A program made the translations under genes and the position numbers. Of a DNA stretch of 64,000 bases, positions 25,901 through 34,854 are shown one piece after another. Numbering within the stretch: the stretch's first letter is position 1; each line of letters starts with the position of its first letter. Source of the DNA: Nocardia pseudobrasiliensis NBRC 108224 (GTDB lineage Bacteria; Actinomycetota; Actinomycetes; Mycobacteriales; Mycobacteriaceae); the NCBI RefSeq assembly GCF_001613105.1, contig NZ_BDBS01000002.1:1-64000 (forward strand), written 5' to 3'. Below the pieces are notes generated by a model. It did not search any database. It was given only the letters and a program-made list of their open reading frames with translations, and had not been told where the DNA came from.

Positions 25901-27656
25901 GACCAGCCTGACCGAACGGCTGCTGTACGACACCGGGGCCATCGACACCCTCGGCAGCGTCGACGCGGGCACCACCCGCACCGATACCGGCGATATCGAG
26001 CGGCAGCGCGGTATCACCGTGCGCTCGGCCGTCGTGTCGTTCACCGTGGGCGACATACAGGTCAATGTGATCGATACGCCCGGTCACAGCGATTTCGTCG
26101 CGGAGGTGGATCGGGCGCTACGCGTACTCGACGCGGCCGTACTGGTGATCTCGGCGGTCGAGGGCGTGCAGGCGCACACCCGGACGCTGATGCGCATTCT
26201 TCGTGACATGCGTTTGCCCACACTGATATTCGTCAACAAGATCGACCGCCCCAACGCGCGGCCCGAGCAACTGCTGGCCGAAATAGCCTGGCGTGTCACG
26301 CCGTATCCGCTCGTTATCGCCGAAGACCTCGCCGATATCGCGGAAACACTTGCCGAACAGGATGATTCGCTGCTCGCCGCACTCGTCGACGGCCCACCGC
26401 CGACACCGGCCACACTGCAAGCGGCCCTGCGCGACCAACTCGCTCGCGGCCTGGTGCATCCGGTCTACTTCGGATCGGCGCTCACCGGCCACGGTGTCGA
26501 CGCGCTGATCCGGGCGATCACCGAACTGCTGCCCATCCCCGAATCGGCCGATGGGCCGACGCCCCGCGGCACGATCTTCGCCGTCGAGCGCTCGGCCTCG
26601 GGCGCGAAAACCGCCTACCTGCGCCTGTTCTCGGGTACCGTCACCACTCGCGATCGCCTGGCCCTGAGTCGTCGCGACTACGACGGAACCACCGTTCGCC
26701 ACACCGGCCGCATCACCACGCTGCGGGTGGTGGGCGGCGGGTCCGGACCCCTGACGGCCGGGAATATCGGCCGGATCACCGGCCCGTCCGATCTGCGGGT
26801 CGGCGATACGCTCGGCGTCCCAACCGATTCCGAACAGCCGCGCTTCGCCGTACCGACCCTGCGCACGCTGGTCCGCGCCCGCACGGGCACGCCCGCGGCC
26901 CTGCATGCCGCGCTACGGCAACTGGCCGAACAGGATCCGCTGCTGCATATCCGCGTGGAACCCGACGGCGACACCTCGATCCTGCTCTATGGCGAGATCC
27001 AGCGGGAGATCATCGCGACCACGCTGTCGGACCGATACGGCATCGATGCCGAATTCCTCGCGACCGAACCGCTGCGCGTCGAACGTGTCACCGGCACCGG
27101 CGCGGCGATCGAGGAAATGGGTTATCGCGCAGCGAGTTCGCACGGTTTCTGGGCGACCGTCGGCCTGCGCGTCGACCCCGGGCCACCGGGAACCACCTTT
27201 CGCTACGAGACCGAACTCGGCGCACTTCCGCGCGCATTCCATTGCGCCATAGCCGAATCCGTGCACGCCACACTCCGCCGCGGAACCGACGGCCGACCGA
27301 TCACCGACTGCGTCGTCACCCTCATCCGCTCCGGATTCGCGGCGCCGATCTCGACCGCCGCCGATTTCCGCGGCCTGACGCCACTGGTACTCACACAGGC
27401 GCTGCGCCGCGCCGGAACCGAAATCCTGGAGCCCACAGACGCTTTCGAACTCGACCTGCCCGCCGACACACTCGCCCCCGTACTCACCGCGCTCATCGCA
27501 CTCGGCGCGAGCATCCAGAACTCCGAGGCGGTCGCGGACGCCTGGCGGCTGACCGGAACGATCGCGACGCGCGCGGTCGACGCCGTGCGGCACCGGCTGC
27601 CCGCACTCACCCGAGGTGAGGCGGATTGGTGGTCGCGTCCGGCCGGTTACCGCTGA
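25845..27656 (+). CDS. Tet(M)/OtrA-type ribosomal protection GTPase
   Basis: A 603-aa EF-G-like GTPase. G motifs: AHVDAGKTS (G1), IDTPGHSDF (G3), FVNKIDRPN (G4). The domain IV loop reads FAAPISTAADF, matching the Tet(M) loop YSPVSTPADF with the key proline kept. RPPs of this kind displace tetracycline from the A site. At 603 residues it is shorter than Tet(M) or OtrA; the sequence stops at WSRPAGYR, before the basic C-terminal segment and helix seen in Tet(M). It may therefore be weak at resistance or serve another ribosome-release role. It overlaps the convergent TetR gene by 10 bp. Confidence 0.9.
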   Translation: MPIHRTLNIGIVAHVDAGKTSLTERLLYDTGAIDTLGSVDAGTTRTDTGDIERQRGITVRSAVVSFTVGDIQVNVIDTPGHSDFVAEVDRALRVLDAAVLVISAVEGVQAHTRTLMRILRDMRLPTLIFVNKIDRPNARPEQLLAEIAWRVTPYPLVIAEDLADIAETLAEQDDSLLAALVDGPPPTPATLQAALRDQLARGLVHPVYFGSALTGHGVDALIRAITELLPIPESADGPTPRGTIFAVERSASGAKTAYLRLFSGTVTTRDRLALSRRDYDGTTVRHTGRITTLRVVGGGSGPLTAGNIGRITGPSDLRVGDTLGVPTDSEQPRFAVPTLRTLVRARTGTPAALHAALRQLAEQDPLLHIRVEPDGDTSILLYGEIQREIIATTLSDRYGIDAEFLATEPLRVERVTGTGAAIEEMGYRAASSHGFWATVGLRVDPGPPGTTFRYETELGALPRAFHCAIAESVHATLRRGTDGRPITDCVVTLIRSGFAAPISTAADFRGLTPLVLTQALRRAGTEILEPTDAFELDLPADTLAPVLTALIALGASIQNSEAVADAWRLTGTIATRAVDAVRHRLPALTRGEADWWSRPAGYR

Positions 27657-28246
27657 TCGGTCGCGCGCAGGCCGTCCCAGGCGACCGCCAGCAGTCGATC
27701 GGCGGCCTCGCGGCCGGCGGATTCGCAGGCCGCGCCGATGCCGTGGGCCAGGCGCAGGACATCGCGCGGTTCGATATCGGTGCGGATCAGGCCCGCCTCC
27801 TGCGCCGGGTGCAGCACCGCCGCGGCGGCCTCGGAGACCAGGGCCGAACAGAGGGTGAAGGTTTCGGAATTGCGGTCGATCGCGGCCTTGAGGGTGAGCG
27901 CGAGGCTGCGTTCGTTCATCACGAAATCCACCTGCGCGTGCAGCCAGCCGCGCAGGGCCTCACCCGGCGGCTCGGTATCGCGCAGTTCGAACGCGCGCTG
28001 GGCCAGCGCCTCGATTTGGGAGCGGTAGACCGCCTCGATGAGCGCGTCGCGATTGGGGAAATGGCGATACAGCGTTCCGGCGCCGACTCCCGCGCGCCGG
28101 GCGATATCGTCCAGCGGCGCCTCCGGCCCGTGCTCGGCGAAGGCATCGCGCGCGCTGGCCACGATGCGCTCGTAGTTGCGGCGCGCGTCCGCGCGCATCG
28201 GCCGCTGGGTCGGCGGTGCGTCCACAGTCTTCTCCACGGGAAACAC
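27647..28246 (-). CDS. TetR family repressor of the adjacent MFS efflux gene
   Basis: A 199-aa TetR protein starting at GTG 28246 with GGAGG upstream. The HTH is at ~35-70 (PLDDIARRAGVGAGTLYRHF). It is divergent from the MFS gene, and the shared promoter holds three copies of a 21-bp dyad at 28261, 28292 and 28328, a strong sign that this protein represses both genes. The ligand is unknown, but drug-like compounds are usual. Confidence 0.92.
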   Translation of the reverse strand: MFPVEKTVDAPPTQRPMRADARRNYERIVASARDAFAEHGPEAPLDDIARRAGVGAGTLYRHFPNRDALIEAVYRSQIEALAQRAFELRDTEPPGEALRGWLHAQVDFVMNERSLALTLKAAIDRNSETFTLCSALVSEAAAAVLHPAQEAGLIRTDIEPRDVLRLAHGIGAACESAGREAADRLLAVAWDGLRATDQR

Positions 28247-28260
28247 GTCTCCTCCACTGG

Positions 28261-28348
28261 AAACGGATGCTTTCTCCGTTTAGGCTTGCGTAAACGGAGA
28301 TCTTCTCCATATGCTAGCTCCATCGATAAACGGAGACTGTCTCCGTTT
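28261..28348. promoter_or_regulatory. Three copies of a 21-bp TetR-type operator
   Basis: The best copy (28328-28348) is perfect: AAACGGAGA, 3 nt, TCTCCGTTT. The copy at 28261-28281 has two mismatches in the left arm, and the copy at 28292-28312 has a full left arm and a half right arm. Start-to-start spacing is 31 and 36 bp, about three turns each. All lie between the divergent TetR and MFS starts. Confidence 0.82.
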
Positions 28349-28373
28349 GGTTCCTTCGCTCGATGGAGTGTCC

Positions 28374-29801
28374 TTGTCTACTCCCACGATTACCGCCCCA
28401 CCACGTCTACACACCGGATCCCCGCGTTTGCGTACGGGGATCGTCCTGGTCACGCTGCTGACCTGCCAGTTGATGATCATTCTCGACATCACCGTGATGA
28501 ATGTGGCCCTGCCGCGCATCCGGACCGATCTGCACTTCAGTGCGACCGGCCTGTCCTGGGTCATGGACGCCTACACCCTGGTCTTCGGTGGATTGCTGCT
28601 GCTCGGCGGACGCGCGGGTGATCTGTTCGGGCGGCGACGCCTGTTCATCGCCGGGACGGTGCTGTTCACCCTGGCCTCACTGCTGGGCGGCCTCGCACCG
28701 TCGGCGGGCTGGCTGCTCGCGGCCCGGGTCCTGCAGGGCATCGGCGGCGCGATGGCCGGACCCAATACCCTGGCCCTGCTGACCACGACCTTCCATGAAC
28801 CGAAGGCGCGCATTCGGGTACTTGCCCTGTTCTCCGGAATGTCGAGTGCCGGATTCGCGATCGGCCTGCTGGTGGGCGGGCTGCTCACCGAGTGGCTGGG
28901 CTGGCGTTCGGCGCTGTTCATCAATGTGCCCTTCGGCCTGCTCGTCGTCGCGTTCGCGCTGCGCTACCTGCCCGAGGCGCCGCGGCGGCCCGCGCGCTTG
29001 GATCTGCCGGGCGCGATCACCGCGACCGGCGGTGTGGCCGCGCTGGTGTACGGGTTCATCAGCGCCGCGTCCAACGGCTGGGGCGATCTCACGACCGCGA
29101 CCTCGCTGACCGCGGGCGCGGTGCTGCTGGCGGCCTTCCTGGTGGTGGAACGCCGTGCGCCGCAACCGCTGCTGCCGCTGCACCTGTTCACCGATCGCAC
29201 CCGCGCCGCGGCCTACACCAATATGTTCCTCGGGCCGATGGCCGGGATGTCTATGTTCTTCTTTCTCACCCAGTATCTGCAGGAGGTTCGCGGAATGAGC
29301 GCCCTGGCAACGGGTTTCGCCTTCCTGCCGACCGCGGCGCTGATGTTCGCCATGATCCGGCTGATTCCGCGACTGCTGCCGCGCCTGGGGCCCAAACCCA
29401 TCACGGTCACCGGCACCGCGGCGATGATCGCCGGACTGGTGCTGCTGACCCGGCTGACGCCCGACAGCGGCTACTTCCCGCTGCTGCTGGCGGCGATGGT
29501 GCTCATGGGTTGCGGTATCGGGCTGGCGTTCTCGCCGCTGAACGTGATCATCATGTCCACGGTGTCCCCGGAGGAGGCCGGGGCCGCGGGCGGTGCGCTG
29601 CAGACGCTGCAGCAGACCGGCGGCGCGCTGGGACTGGCGATTCTGGTGACCGTCTTCGGCACGGCCGCACGCGGTGCGTCGGGTTCGGCGGCGCAGGTGC
29701 TGGTCAGCGGCATCACCACCGCATTCGCCGCCGCGGTGGTCATCGCGATCCTGACCTTCCTGGTCGCGCTCACCTTCCCGCGGGTGAGCCGGTCGAACTG
29801 A
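28374..29801 (+). CDS. MFS drug efflux transporter, DHA2 (14-helix) type
   Basis: A 475-aa transporter. I prefer TTG 28374, which has GGAG 5 nt upstream, because the ATG at 28311 would place the third operator inside the gene; GTG 28368 is another option. Motifs: LDITVMNVALPRI in helix 1, GGRAGDLFGRRR in loop 2-3 and the motif C-like GLLVGGLLTEWLGWR in helix 5, with hydrophobic segments enough for 14 helices. It should export drugs by proton antiport and is probably induced by the ligand of the divergent TetR. A hairpin at 29818-29843 follows the stop. Confidence 0.92.
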   Translation: MSTPTITAPPRLHTGSPRLRTGIVLVTLLTCQLMIILDITVMNVALPRIRTDLHFSATGLSWVMDAYTLVFGGLLLLGGRAGDLFGRRRLFIAGTVLFTLASLLGGLAPSAGWLLAARVLQGIGGAMAGPNTLALLTTTFHEPKARIRVLALFSGMSSAGFAIGLLVGGLLTEWLGWRSALFINVPFGLLVVAFALRYLPEAPRRPARLDLPGAITATGGVAALVYGFISAASNGWGDLTTATSLTAGAVLLAAFLVVERRAPQPLLPLHLFTDRTRAAAYTNMFLGPMAGMSMFFFLTQYLQEVRGMSALATGFAFLPTAALMFAMIRLIPRLLPRLGPKPITVTGTAAMIAGLVLLTRLTPDSGYFPLLLAAMVLMGCGIGLAFSPLNVIIMSTVSPEEAGAAGGALQTLQQTGGALGLAILVTVFGTAARGASGSAAQVLVSGITTAFAAAVVIAILTFLVALTFPRVSRSN

Positions 29802-29817
29802 TTGGGCCGCAGGGTGT

Positions 29818-29843
29818 TCCGCCGCACAACGGGGTGCGGCGGA
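29818..29843 (+). terminator. Hairpin terminator after the MFS gene
   Basis: TCCGCCGCAC (29818-29827) pairs exactly with GTGCGGCGGA (29834-29843) over a 6-nt loop, 16 bp after the MFS stop. No T-run follows, as is often the case in actinobacteria. Confidence 0.7.
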
Positions 29844-29908
29844 CCCGGTCGGAATCACCCTGAGTCAAAGCCTGTCGGCGGGTGGGCCGCCGGGCCTACC
29901 ATCCGGCC

Positions 29909-30913
29909 ATGACCGCCCGTCTGCCGCTCATCGATATCTCCCGATTCCGCGGCCCACGGCGGGCCGAATTCCTCGCCGACCTGCGCCACGCCGCGCACGA
30001 GGTCGGCTTCTTCTATGTCGTCGGCCACGGTGTCCCGGACGCGCTGACCACGGGCATCTTCGAGGTGGCCCGGCAGTTCTTCGCACTGCCGCTGCAACAG
30101 CGGCGCGAGATCGACAACATCAACTCCCCGCAGTTCCGCGGCTACACCGTCACCGGCAACGAATACACCGCGGGCGCACCGGATCGCCGCGAACAGATCG
30201 ATATCGGTCCCGAACGCGAGGCGCTCGAGCTCGGCCCGGACGATCCGGCCTGGCTGCGGCTGATCGGTCCGAATCAGTGGCCCGCGGCGCTGCCGCGGCT
30301 GCGCGAGACCACTCTGGCCTGGCAGGCCGAGGCGCTGCGGGTGAGTCGAGAGGTGTTGCGCGCCTTGGCCGCCGCGCTCGGACAGGACGAGGGCTATTTC
30401 GACGCGTGGTTCGACGCGGAGGCGGCGGCGCATCTGAAGATCGTCCACTATCCCGGCCGCGACACCGACGGCGACGATCAGGGCGTCGGTGCGCACAAGG
30501 ACTACGGCTATCTGGCCCTGCTGCAACAGGACGAGGTCGGCGGCCTGCAGGTGCAGGGGCCCGACGGCTGGATCGACGCCGTGCCGGTGCCGGGCAGCTT
30601 CGTATTCAACATCGGCGAGATGCTCGAGATCGCCACCGGCGGCTATCTGACCGCGACCCGGCATCGCGTGGTGAGCCCGCCCGCCGGGGTGGACCGCTAC
30701 TCGGTGCCGTTCTTCCTCGGTCCCCGGCTGGACGCGGTGGTGCAACCGCTGAATCTGCCCGCTGAACTGGCCGTGCGCGCCCGCGGGGTGAGCCGGGAGG
30801 CGGACAATCCGCTGCACGCGCGGTACGGGGAGAACGCGCTGCGCGGCTGGCTGCGATCGCATCCGAAGGTGGCGCGGCGCTGGTGGTCCGACGTCCTCGC
30901 GCAGCGCTCATGA
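29909..30913 (+). CDS. 2-oxoglutarate/Fe(II) oxygenase, isopenicillin N synthase family
   Basis: A 334-aa enzyme starting at ATG 29909. The iron triad is His196, Asp198 (GAHKDYG) and His252 (TRHRV), and the 2OG carboxylate motif RYS is at 263-265. The N-terminal DIOX_N part reads LPLIDISRF and GFFYVVGHGVP. It is coupled to the acetyltransferase gene by an ATGA overlap. The substrate is not predictable. Confidence 0.92.
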   Translation: MTARLPLIDISRFRGPRRAEFLADLRHAAHEVGFFYVVGHGVPDALTTGIFEVARQFFALPLQQRREIDNINSPQFRGYTVTGNEYTAGAPDRREQIDIGPEREALELGPDDPAWLRLIGPNQWPAALPRLRETTLAWQAEALRVSREVLRALAAALGQDEGYFDAWFDAEAAAHLKIVHYPGRDTDGDDQGVGAHKDYGYLALLQQDEVGGLQVQGPDGWIDAVPVPGSFVFNIGEMLEIATGGYLTATRHRVVSPPAGVDRYSVPFFLGPRLDAVVQPLNLPAELAVRARGVSREADNPLHARYGENALRGWLRSHPKVARRWWSDVLAQRS

Positions 30914-32103
30914 CCGTCGTCGAGGCGCTGGCTCGCGCGGATGAAATTCGCAGGGCCCATGGGGTTTTCCGCACGGCCATGGTCGGCCTGCCGCCGTTGC
31001 CGCCCGACGCGGACGGGCTGTGGGAGCCCGGGCGGACACTGGGCGCGCGGGTGGACGGGGAACTGGTCGGCACCGCCAACTCCTATACGAGCTGGCTGGT
31101 GGTTCCCGGCGGCGATCGCCTCCCGCAGGCCGCGGTGACCCATGTCGGCGTCCTGCCCACCCATACCCGCCGCGGCGTGCTGACCGCGCTGCTGCGCCGC
31201 CAGCTCGCCGACTTCGCCGCGCGCGGTGAGATCGTCGCGACCCTGCGCGCCTCACAGGGCGGAATCTACGAGCGCTTCGGCTACGGCGTGGCCGGTTCGA
31301 TGGCCCGCCTCGAACTGGACCCGCATCGAGCCCGCCTGCGCGACACCGTGCCCGCCTCCGGCCCCATCCGCCTGCTCGACGCGGCCACCGCGTGGGAATC
31401 GCTCGCCAAAATCTATGCGGCCCTGGATCTCTCACGCCCCGGCTGTATCGACCGCCCGCAGTACTGGTGGCGACTACAGGAATATACCCACGGCACACCC
31501 GGCTACGTCGCGACCCACGGAATCCCCGGCGGCGAAGACGGATTCCTGCGCTACCGCCCCCTGGACACCACCGACTGGCCCCGCAGCCGAGACCGCACCC
31601 TGGTCGTCGACGATCTGTTCGCCACCACCCCGAACGCCTACGCGGGCCTGCTGCGCCACCTGCTGTCCACCGATGTCGCCGACCGAATCGTCTTCCCCGC
31701 CGTGGCTTCCGACGAACCCGTGCGCCACCTGCTCACCGACGAACGGGCCACCACACTGACCGCCCTGCGCGACGAAACCTGGCTCCGCCTCGTCGACGCC
31801 CTCGCGGCCCTGCGCCGCCGCACCTACCGCCCCGGCCCCCCGATCATCCTCGCCGTCACCGATCCGCTCCTACCCGACAATTCCGGCAGCTATCGAATAT
31901 CGGCCGAATCCACCACCCGCACAGCCGAACCCGCCGATCTCACCACCGATATCGCCGCCCTCGCCGCCACCTACCTGGGCGGCACGACCTGGCGACACCT
32001 GTCCCTGGCGGGCCGCGTCACCGAACATACCCCCGGCGCACTGGACCGTGCCGACGACCTGTTCGCCACCCGCGAAGCGCCGTTCAGCGGCACGTGGTTC
32101 TGA
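30910..32103 (+). CDS. Eis-like GNAT acetyltransferase
   Basis: A 397-aa protein of the size and layout of Eis: two fused GNAT halves and a sterol-carrier-like C-terminus ending in FSGTWF. The acetyl-CoA loop is in VGVLPTHTRRGVLTALL, followed by the YERFGYGVAGSM segment typical of Eis. Mycobacterial Eis acetylates lysines and aminoglycosides at several amines. Its start overlaps the oxygenase stop by 4 bp, and its end overlaps the convergent regulator by 20 bp. Confidence 0.87.
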   Translation: MTVVEALARADEIRRAHGVFRTAMVGLPPLPPDADGLWEPGRTLGARVDGELVGTANSYTSWLVVPGGDRLPQAAVTHVGVLPTHTRRGVLTALLRRQLADFAARGEIVATLRASQGGIYERFGYGVAGSMARLELDPHRARLRDTVPASGPIRLLDAATAWESLAKIYAALDLSRPGCIDRPQYWWRLQEYTHGTPGYVATHGIPGGEDGFLRYRPLDTTDWPRSRDRTLVVDDLFATTPNAYAGLLRHLLSTDVADRIVFPAVASDEPVRHLLTDERATTLTALRDETWLRLVDALAALRRRTYRPGPPIILAVTDPLLPDNSGSYRISAESTTRTAEPADLTTDIAALAATYLGGTTWRHLSLAGRVTEHTPGALDRADDLFATREAPFSGTWF

Positions 32104-33013
32104 CCGGACCGCGCGAGCGAAGACGGCGCAGCATCCGGGCGTCCTCGAAACCGACTGCCGCGGCGGCGGTTTCGCGGGTGGCGCCGTGGTCGATCAGATG
32201 CTCGGCGCGTTCGAGACGCAGTATCTGCTGGTAGCGCAGCGGGGTGAGGCCCTCGGTGGCGCGGCTGAACAGTCGGGTCAGGGTGCGGGGACTGACGCCC
32301 ACGGATTCGGACAGGTAGGTGAGCGGGAGGGTTTCGTCGAATCGCGCCTCGATGAGATCCTGCACGCGGTGGACGACGTCGTCGAGGTGGGAACGATGCC
32401 GCAGCAGCGCACTGGTCTGCGGATCGTCGCCATTGCGCCGCAGGAATACAACCATATCCCGGGCCACCAGGCCCGCGAGGGCGGCACCGTGCCGCACCGC
32501 CAGCAGATGCAGTGCGAGGTCGATACCGCTGGCTATTCCGGCCGAGGTCGCCACCCGCCGGTCGACCGTGTACAGCACATCCCGGACGACCGTGGCCGAC
32601 GGATATCTGCGGGCCAGTTCCTCCTGCAGCTGATGATGGGTGGTGCACTCACGTCCGTCGAGCAATCCGGCCTGTCCCAGCGCATCGGCCCCCGAGCAGA
32701 CGCTGACCACGAAACCACCGGCGGTGTGGTGTTCGCGCAACCGCGCGCCCAGTTCCCGCGACACCTCCGGGCCACCCCTCAGGCTCGGCGCGCGTCCGCC
32801 GGGCACCACGATCAGATCCGCCGAAGTCGTTGTCGGCCACATTGTTTCGGCCGCTACCGGCAGGCCCTGGGCGCTGTGCACCTGGCTTTGCTCGGCGAAG
32901 TATTCGAGCCGGTACGGATGCCCGAACTGCGCCGCGGTATCGAAGACGTGCGCCGGACCGGCCAGATCGATCAGATGGAATCCGGGCAGCAGCACGAAGA
33001 CGACGCGACTCAC
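32084..33013 (-). CDS. GlxA-type regulator: DJ-1/PfpI domain plus AraC helix-turn-helix
   Basis: A 309-aa protein from GTG 33013. Residues ~1-170 are a DJ-1/PfpI domain with the nucleophile-elbow Cys in VVSVCSGADALG. The AraC DNA-binding part follows (PLTYLSESVGVSPRTLTRLFSRA), but it ends soon after VGFEDARMLRRLRSR, so the last helix of the second HTH is shorter than usual. The start overlaps the stop of the cysteine hydrolase gene (GTGA), giving a two-gene operon. It probably controls that neighbour. Confidence 0.87.
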   Translation of the reverse strand: MSRVVFVLLPGFHLIDLAGPAHVFDTAAQFGHPYRLEYFAEQSQVHSAQGLPVAAETMWPTTTSADLIVVPGGRAPSLRGGPEVSRELGARLREHHTAGGFVVSVCSGADALGQAGLLDGRECTTHHQLQEELARRYPSATVVRDVLYTVDRRVATSAGIASGIDLALHLLAVRHGAALAGLVARDMVVFLRRNGDDPQTSALLRHRSHLDDVVHRVQDLIEARFDETLPLTYLSESVGVSPRTLTRLFSRATEGLTPLRYQQILRLERAEHLIDHGATRETAAAAVGFEDARMLRRLRSRGPVRTTCR

Positions 33014-33561
33014 ACCGATGATACTGCCAGTTCGGCCTCGAGGTCGGCCACGGTGACGATGCGCGCGAACCTGTCCCGCAGGACCGCCACCGTGCGCTCG
33101 ACGACGGCCTCGGCACTCAGGCCGCCGACCGGATCCGTGGTGGTAGCGTCCACGACGAAGGTCATGTCGTAGCCGAGATCGCTGCCCACTCGCGTGGTGG
33201 TCTCCACACACTGTTCGGTGCGAATACCGCAGACAACCAGTTCGCGCACGCCCTTCTCGGTGAGCACTCGCTGCAGATTCGTCGTGGTGAAGGCGTTGTG
33301 GGAAGTCTTGTGCAGCAATGGCTCTCCTTCCAGCGGACCCTCCAGCTCGTCGAGCAGGCGCACATGCCCCGAGGCCGGATCGAAGACATCGCCGGTGCCG
33401 GGTTCGCAGTGCAGCACCCACACGACGAGGTCGCCGCGGGTCCGGGCGAGCCGGACCAGCCTATCGACCGATCGCGCGATCCGCGGATCGGCGATCTCCG
33501 CCCACGAAGGCCGGGCGCGAAAGGACTCCTGAACATCGATGACCAACAGGGCTCGTTGCAT
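33010..33561 (-). CDS. Isochorismatase-like cysteine hydrolase
   Basis: A 183-aa enzyme with the catalytic triad pattern: Asp in LLVIDVQESF, Lys in LLHKTSHNAF, Cys in GIRTEQCVETT. Family members hydrolyse isochorismate, nicotinamide or other amides. The operon with a GlxA-type regulator suggests a catabolic amidase. Start at ATG 33561. Confidence 0.9.
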   Translation of the reverse strand: MQRALLVIDVQESFRARPSWAEIADPRIARSVDRLVRLARTRGDLVVWVLHCEPGTGDVFDPASGHVRLLDELEGPLEGEPLLHKTSHNAFTTTNLQRVLTEKGVRELVVCGIRTEQCVETTTRVGSDLGYDMTFVVDATTTDPVGGLSAEAVVERTVAVLRDRFARIVTVADLEAELAVSSV

Positions 33562-33951
33562 GAGACATATCCTGGCAACGCGCGTCGGGGCCGGTGAAGG
33601 CCCGATTCGGTCCGGTACCGGAACGATCCGGTCGCCGCGGACCGGCAGGTGAATTATCGGCCAACGTTGGGCGGATTCGGTGGCCGAGGCGGGGGCGTGT
33701 CACCCATGTCGACACCTCCGATTACGCCATGCCCGACGACGAGTCGGTGGGCATGCACCTGCGTTTTCCGAATCGCCGTGTACTGGGACGGCGGTAACCG
33801 AACTCAGTGACGCGACCCTGGGCGACCATTCGAAACCGGGCCGCGGCATCGCGGTGCGCGACGACGCGCAGCATCGTCTCGGCATCATTCGCGGTCGCGG
33901 CGACACACCCTGCGCCGAGTTGAATCGCCCGGCCGACTGCAGTCCCGATCG
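33562..33951. other. 390-bp gap, no gene recognised
   Basis: Plus-strand frames at 33594-33797 and 33680-33955 and a minus frame at 33700-33906 are open but have no ribosome site and no family resemblance. The interval should contain the promoter of the cysteine hydrolase/GlxA operon near its left end. It may hold a decayed gene. I see no clear repeat or hairpin. Confidence 0.6.
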
Positions 33952-34854
33952 CTAGTCGCGCACCGCCAGGCCCGCCGCGAGCCCGCGGTGATCGCTGCCG
34001 GGGGTGTGCAGTACCGACGAGGTGGCCGCGCGCAGGCCCCGGATGAGGATGTGATCCGGGCCGACCACGGGAAGTGCCGCGGGCCAGGTGAATTGCGGAC
34101 CGCCCGCGGCCTGCCTGCTGTCGTGGTAGCCGGGCGCGAAGGCGTGCCAGTGCCGGTCGGTGGCGGTGGTGTTGAAATCACCGAGCACGACGACACGGGC
34201 CGACTTCTCGGCCGACAACTCCCGCGACAGGGTGGCGAGTCCGTGATCGCGGGATGCGTTGTCACCCAGTCGAATCGACGGTAGATGCACCACATACGCG
34301 GTCAGCGTGCCGCCGGGTGCGTCCACCCGCGCCCGCAAGCCCCGCCGCCAACCCGCGCCCACATCGGCGGGTTCGACGCCGGAGACGGGATATCGGCTCC
34401 ACAGTGCGACCGTGCCCACCGCCGCGTGATACGGATAGTCGTCGGACAGTTCATTCTCGGCCGCGCGGGCGTTCTGCCCCGAAACCTCCTGGAGCGCTAT
34501 CAAATCCGCGCCCGTCGCACGAAGTTCGCGAATCGCCCGACCGGGAGCGTCGTTCGCGGCGCTCATATTCTGGGTCACCACGACCAGTTGCCCAGGCCCC
34601 GTCGAATCGGGCCCGCCCCACCACCATCCGAACGCGTATCCCCACGCCAGCAGCGGAACCACCGCCGCCGCGATGCCCAGGCGCGAACGACAGGCCAGCG
34701 CGGTCAGCGCCAGCACCGGCACACCGAGGCCCAGCCAGGGCGCGGCGCTGTCGAGCAGCACACCCAGCCCGGCCACATCGGGAATCAGCCTGTGCCCGAC
34801 CAGCAACAGCGTCAACAGCGCGCCCGCGCCGACCAGCGCCGCATTCGCCCTCAT
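33952..34854 (-). CDS. Membrane-anchored endonuclease/exonuclease/phosphatase family protein
   Basis: A 300-aa protein; ATG 34854 overlaps the stop of the upstream hydrolase gene by 4 bp, so I chose it over an upstream start. Two or three hydrophobic helices (about 8-75) precede an EEP domain that should lie outside the membrane: NMSAANDAPG, LIALQEV with the metal Glu, VVVLGDFN and the final SDHRGLAA. The substrate may be a phosphoester in nucleic acid or lipid. It is co-transcribed with the glycosyl hydrolase-like gene. Confidence 0.85.
   Translation of the reverse strand: MRANAALVGAGALLTLLLVGHRLIPDVAGLGVLLDSAAPWLGLGVPVLALTALACRSRLGIAAAVVPLLAWGYAFGWWWGGPDSTGPGQLVVVTQNMSAANDAPGRAIRELRATGADLIALQEVSGQNARAAENELSDDYPYHAAVGTVALWSRYPVSGVEPADVGAGWRRGLRARVDAPGGTLTAYVVHLPSIRLGDNASRDHGLATLSRELSAEKSARVVVLGDFNTTATDRHWHAFAPGYHDSRQAAGGPQFTWPAALPVVGPDHILIRGLRAATSSVLHTPGSDHRGLAAGLAVRD

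Noticed and set aside
33594..33955. Genes in the gap after the cysteine hydrolase
   Set aside because: Open frames lack ribosome sites and protein-like composition.
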